This document shows, piece after piece, positions 63,855 to 64,000 of a DNA stretch of 64,000 nt; within the stretch, counting starts at the first letter, position 1, and the number at the start of each line of letters is the position of its first letter. Below the pieces are notes generated by a model. It ran no database searches and had not been told where the DNA came from. It saw only the letters and a list, made by a program, of their open reading frames with translations. Location of the stretch: assembly GCA_029850535.1 (NCBI GenBank), contig JARCRU010000030.1, forward strand, positions 1-64,000, written 5' to 3'. The position numbers and the translations under genes were made by a program. This stretch comes from Actinomycetota bacterium. Lineage in GTDB: Bacteria; Actinomycetota; Acidimicrobiia; Acidimicrobiales; RAAP-2.

Positions 63855-64000
63855 CTACGCCTCCGTCTTGAAGAGGTCACCCTCGCGCTGACGCTCGCGA
63901 TACGCGCGTAGCGTCCCCGACGGGATGACGTGGTCGGCCGGCTTGTCGCGCAGTGACGCGAGCTCCTCGGGACGACGCAGTTGCTTGAGTCCTTCGATGG
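63855..64000 (-). CDS. rpsE: 30S ribosomal protein S5, 3' end only
   Basis: The last 48 codons of a gene that enters from beyond base 64000, frame ending in TAG at 63857-63855. The visible IEGLKQLRRPEELASLRDKP matches the S5 C-terminus (the EGLKxLRxPEEVAxLRGK region). A polar tail, RAYRERQREGDLFKTEA, follows. Its position before rpmD-rplO-secY is the standard spc order. Confidence 0.92.
   Translation of the reverse strand, partial: IEGLKQLRRPEELASLRDKPADHVIPSGTLRAYRERQREGDLFKTEA

Overview
The window is GC-rich, gene-dense bacterial DNA, with many GTG starts and 4-base ATGA/GTGA stop-start overlaps. It points to an actinobacterium (Actinomycetota), most likely in or near the class Acidimicrobiia. 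The evidence is a mycobacterial Sdh1-type succinate dehydrogenase, a CBS-less GuaB3, a DosS/DosR-like pair, DprE1/DprE2 homologues, MMPL and TatA proteins, and an actinobacterial rpl/rps-glmM-glmS-acpS-alr-tsa-groESL gene order. The class assignment is inference from gene content and protein resemblance, not a phylogeny. No phage, insertion sequence, CRISPR array, rRNA or tRNA was seen. Almost all of the window is chromosomal core.

Layout. 1-2.8 kb: split NAD(P) transhydrogenase (pntAA-pntAB-pntB, pntB cut by the window edge). 2.9-10.9 kb: alkyltransferase repair protein, a DoxX-Rieske fusion cotranscribed with a two-component system, DedA, a degenerate GH1-like protein, a crotonase, a CopD-like protein and an AzlCD exporter. 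10.9-18.1 kb: TatA, aa3-type oxidase subunits II, I and IV, succinate dehydrogenase (anchor-A-B) and an SCP2-like protein. 18.3-28.9 kb: an orphan sugar-binding protein, then a long minus-strand metabolic run (mdh, icd, metF, cupin, folD, purH, purN, sucD, sucC, B12-binding mutase subunit). 28.9-33.2 kb: a three-gene cluster for decaprenylphosphoryl-arabinose plus a NAGPA-like protein. 33.3-44.3 kb: pcrA-guaA-guaB3, an MMPL transporter, a methyltransferase, groESL behind a double CIRCE operator, and pdxH. 44.3-64 kb: the t6A genes (tsaD, tsaB, tsaE with rimI), udg, alr, acpS, glmS, glmM, then ribosomal genes back to rpsE.

How it works together. Four TCA-cycle enzymes (Sdh, Mdh, Icd, SucCD), transhydrogenase and a heme-copper oxidase describe an aerobic respiring cell. 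metF/folD/purH/purN link one-carbon metabolism to purine synthesis, and guaA/guaB3 finish GMP. UbiA-DprE1-DprE2 should supply an arabinosyl donor for envelope glycans; glmS/glmM and alr supply peptidoglycan precursors.

The most interesting local signal is at 57.3-60.5 kb. The normally contiguous map-infA junction of the ribosomal operon is opened by a PPOX-family gene, a short DosS-like kinase that keeps the heme-ligand histidine, and a DosR-like regulator. A small unrecognised gene with a palindrome-rich leader follows. Other notable items are a DprE1 homologue with alanine at the benzothiazinone-target cysteine position, the DoxX/Cys-cluster/Rieske fusion, a GH1-fold probable pseudoenzyme, a CTG-initiated infA and an orphan sugar-binding protein.
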